This document shows positions 62,889 through 64,000 of a DNA stretch of 64,000 nt, piece by piece (position 1 is the stretch's first letter; every line of letters starts with the position of its first letter). Position numbers and translations under genes: made by a program. The notes beneath the pieces are model-generated. The model ran no database searches and had not been told where the DNA came from. It worked only from the letters and a program-made list of their open reading frames with translations. Origin of the DNA: Bacteroides fragilis (lineage in GTDB: Bacteria > Bacillota > Clostridia > Lachnospirales > Lachnospiraceae). The stretch lies in assembly GCA_023664485.1 (NCBI GenBank), contig JAMPFK010000001.1, forward strand, positions 391,888-455,887, read 5' to 3'.

Positions 62889-63122
62889 TTATCCTGTCCT
62901 TCCTCTCCTGCACGACCGCATCCCATCTTCGTATCCGACCGATACGGTCCGCAAATATTTTTCTATCGTATTTTTCGGAAAACATGTCTTCCGGCATAAG
63001 CGTTTTGTTGTGAAACCGGCTTTTTTAGTTGCCAGCTCCGACACGGCGCAGACGGAACGCGGCGTCCGCATCTTTTGCCGCCTGCATTCTGCTTCCGTCC
63101 AATGAAGCTGCCCCTTCCATCT

Positions 63123-63860
63123 TCAAAATATCCGGCGGCTTCCTTTCCGCTGGTTATACCGCAGATATCTTTTTACAAATTCCGCATAATTCTGCCTGGC
63201 CATGAGCGCATGTCCTTTTTCCAGCCAGATCTCGGAAGCATTATATTTTTCCACATATTTGAAATGAACGAGATTGGCCCTGTGGGCGCGGAAAAAATCC
63301 TCTCCGAGCTGTTTTTCCAGATCGGACAGTTTACCGTAATATTCGATATCCCTGTGAATGCTGTGTATCATGACTTTCCTGTTAAAAACCTCCGCATACA
63401 CGATATCCTTTGTTAAAATTCTGGTGCTGACGCCCCCTGTCTTAACGACGATATAACGCTCTTCCGCCTCCGCTGCCAGGACGCATCCCATGCGCTCCCG
63501 GCTCCTGTACTGCTCCACCGCCGCCGCAAACACCATTTCAAATTTTTCATCCGTAAAGGGCTTTACCAGATAATGGAAAGCCCCTACATCAAATGCCTGA
63601 AAAACATACTCTTCCAGCGCCGTTATAAAGATCAGTATGGTGCTCTTATTCCTCTTTCGCAGCTCCGCCGCCGTTTCCATTCCGTTACGTCCCGCCATCT
63701 GAATATCCAGAAGCAGAATGTCGAACGGCTCTTTTGCCAAAAGCAGCTCCTCACCCGAACCATAGCTGTAAACGCCTGCCTCCGGGCATAGTTCTTTTAT
63801 TTTTCCGGCAAGAAGCCTTTGCACCTCTTTCTCATCATCACACACCGCAACCCGCATCAT
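63123..63860 (-). CDS. LytTR-family response regulator (AgrA/LytR type)
   Basis: A 245-residue regulator. The receiver domain has phosphoacceptor Asp52 (LLLDIQMAG) and the LytTR DNA-binding domain covers about residues 135-240 (ILTKDIVYAEVFNRKVMIH; FFRAHRANLVHFKYV). Such regulators usually pair with a membrane GHKL kinase; none is in the window. The upstream neighbour, if it is the kinase, would begin beyond base 64000. Confidence 0.93.
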   Translation of the reverse strand: MMRVAVCDDEKEVQRLLAGKIKELCPEAGVYSYGSGEELLLAKEPFDILLLDIQMAGRNGMETAAELRKRNKSTILIFITALEEYVFQAFDVGAFHYLVKPFTDEKFEMVFAAAVEQYRSRERMGCVLAAEAEERYIVVKTGGVSTRILTKDIVYAEVFNRKVMIHSIHRDIEYYGKLSDLEKQLGEDFFRAHRANLVHFKYVEKYNASEIWLEKGHALMARQNYAEFVKRYLRYNQRKGSRRIF

Positions 63861-64000
63861 TCATCCCGCATCCTTTTCTTTCTTCCGGCAGCTGCCCGGC
63901 CCGGCGGCTGAACGGTTACTTCTTCCTGTGTATATCGGAAATTTGCCTTCCTTTCCATAACGGTATGTCGTAAAATGAGCTTTTTCTGTTGCCAGCTTTA
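63861..64000. other. Right edge, no complete gene
   Basis: Upstream of the LytTR gene. It contains the GGCCCGGCGGCTGAAC half-arm (63898 on) and a GCTTTTTCTGTTGCCAGCT segment (about 63979-63997) that resembles one at 63019-63037. A minus-strand open frame could be the tail of a gene ending at about 63865, but nothing identifies it. Confidence 0.4.

Noticed and set aside
63019..63997. Two similar segments ending GTTGCCAGCT (about 63028 and 63988)
   Set aside because: The match is short and partly low in complexity, and one copy is at the window edge, so a repeat cannot be claimed.
1..64000. CRISPR arrays, tRNA and rRNA genes, plasmid or phage structural genes
   Set aside because: Looked for by eye on both strands; no regularly spaced repeats, cloverleaf genes or phage modules were recognised.

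Overview
The window looks like chromosomal DNA of a spore-forming, gut-type Lachnospiraceae (Clostridia; Eisenbergiella, Hungatella or Blautia-like). Evidence: a spoIIA sporulation operon, a T-box leader on valS, DUF4250, DUF6483, DUF975 and FapA proteins of the Firmicutes type, AGGAGG ribosome binding sites, about 50% GC by eye, and a dense set of carbohydrate-use genes. The genus is an inference. No rRNA, tRNA or CRISPR array was seen.

Layout. 0-12 kb is mostly housekeeping on the minus strand: sigF (broken), spoIIAB, spoIIAA, a TPR/zinc-ribbon membrane protein, a 51-residue protein, folC, fapA, valS with its T-box, and a chemoreceptor. 11-25 kb is a beta-mannan/galactomannan oligosaccharide locus: solute-binding protein, two ABC permeases, two GH130 phosphorylases, a CE17-like acetyl esterase and manA in one minus-strand run. 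An AraC regulator, a LacI regulator and a GH36 alpha-galactosidase lie beside it. 25-34 kb holds a polysaccharide deacetylase, a DUF975/response regulator/kinase operon, a corrinoid-enzyme activator, an S66 peptidase and clpB under a CIRCE element. 34-40.4 kb is a lower-GC accessory stretch with an MFS transporter, broken regulators and a WYL regulator - GyrI-like - ClbS operon that may detoxify cyclopropane genotoxins. 40-43 kb has a MATE exporter, an inositol monophosphatase and a nitroreductase. 43-61 kb is a second glycan region (GH78, sugar isomerase, GH2, AraC, GPH transporter, GH1, GH43, GH31, AraC). An AT-rich two-gene BcgI-like restriction-modification system is inserted there at 55.8-58.8 kb. 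The right end has a FlxA-like coiled-coil protein and a LytTR response regulator.

How genes work together. The mannan locus would import acetylated, galactosylated manno-oligosaccharides. It would remove acetyl groups (CE17-like) and galactose (GH36), then phosphorolyse with the two GH130 enzymes to mannose 1-phosphate. ManA connects mannose 6-phosphate to glycolysis. The glycosidases in the second region have no visible signal peptide, so they probably act in the cytoplasm on imported plant glycosides.

Most notable observations: (1) sigF is cut exactly after its conserved VPM motif by unrelated AT-rich sequence, as expected for a skin-like element; (2) a family of dispersed, hairpin-rich repeats sits directly upstream of start codons, one of them inside the predicted clpB 5'UTR; (3) the candidate GyrI/ClbS genotoxin-protection operon; (4) a roughly 200-base foldback element between the GH1 and GH43 genes; (5) the BcgI-like island.
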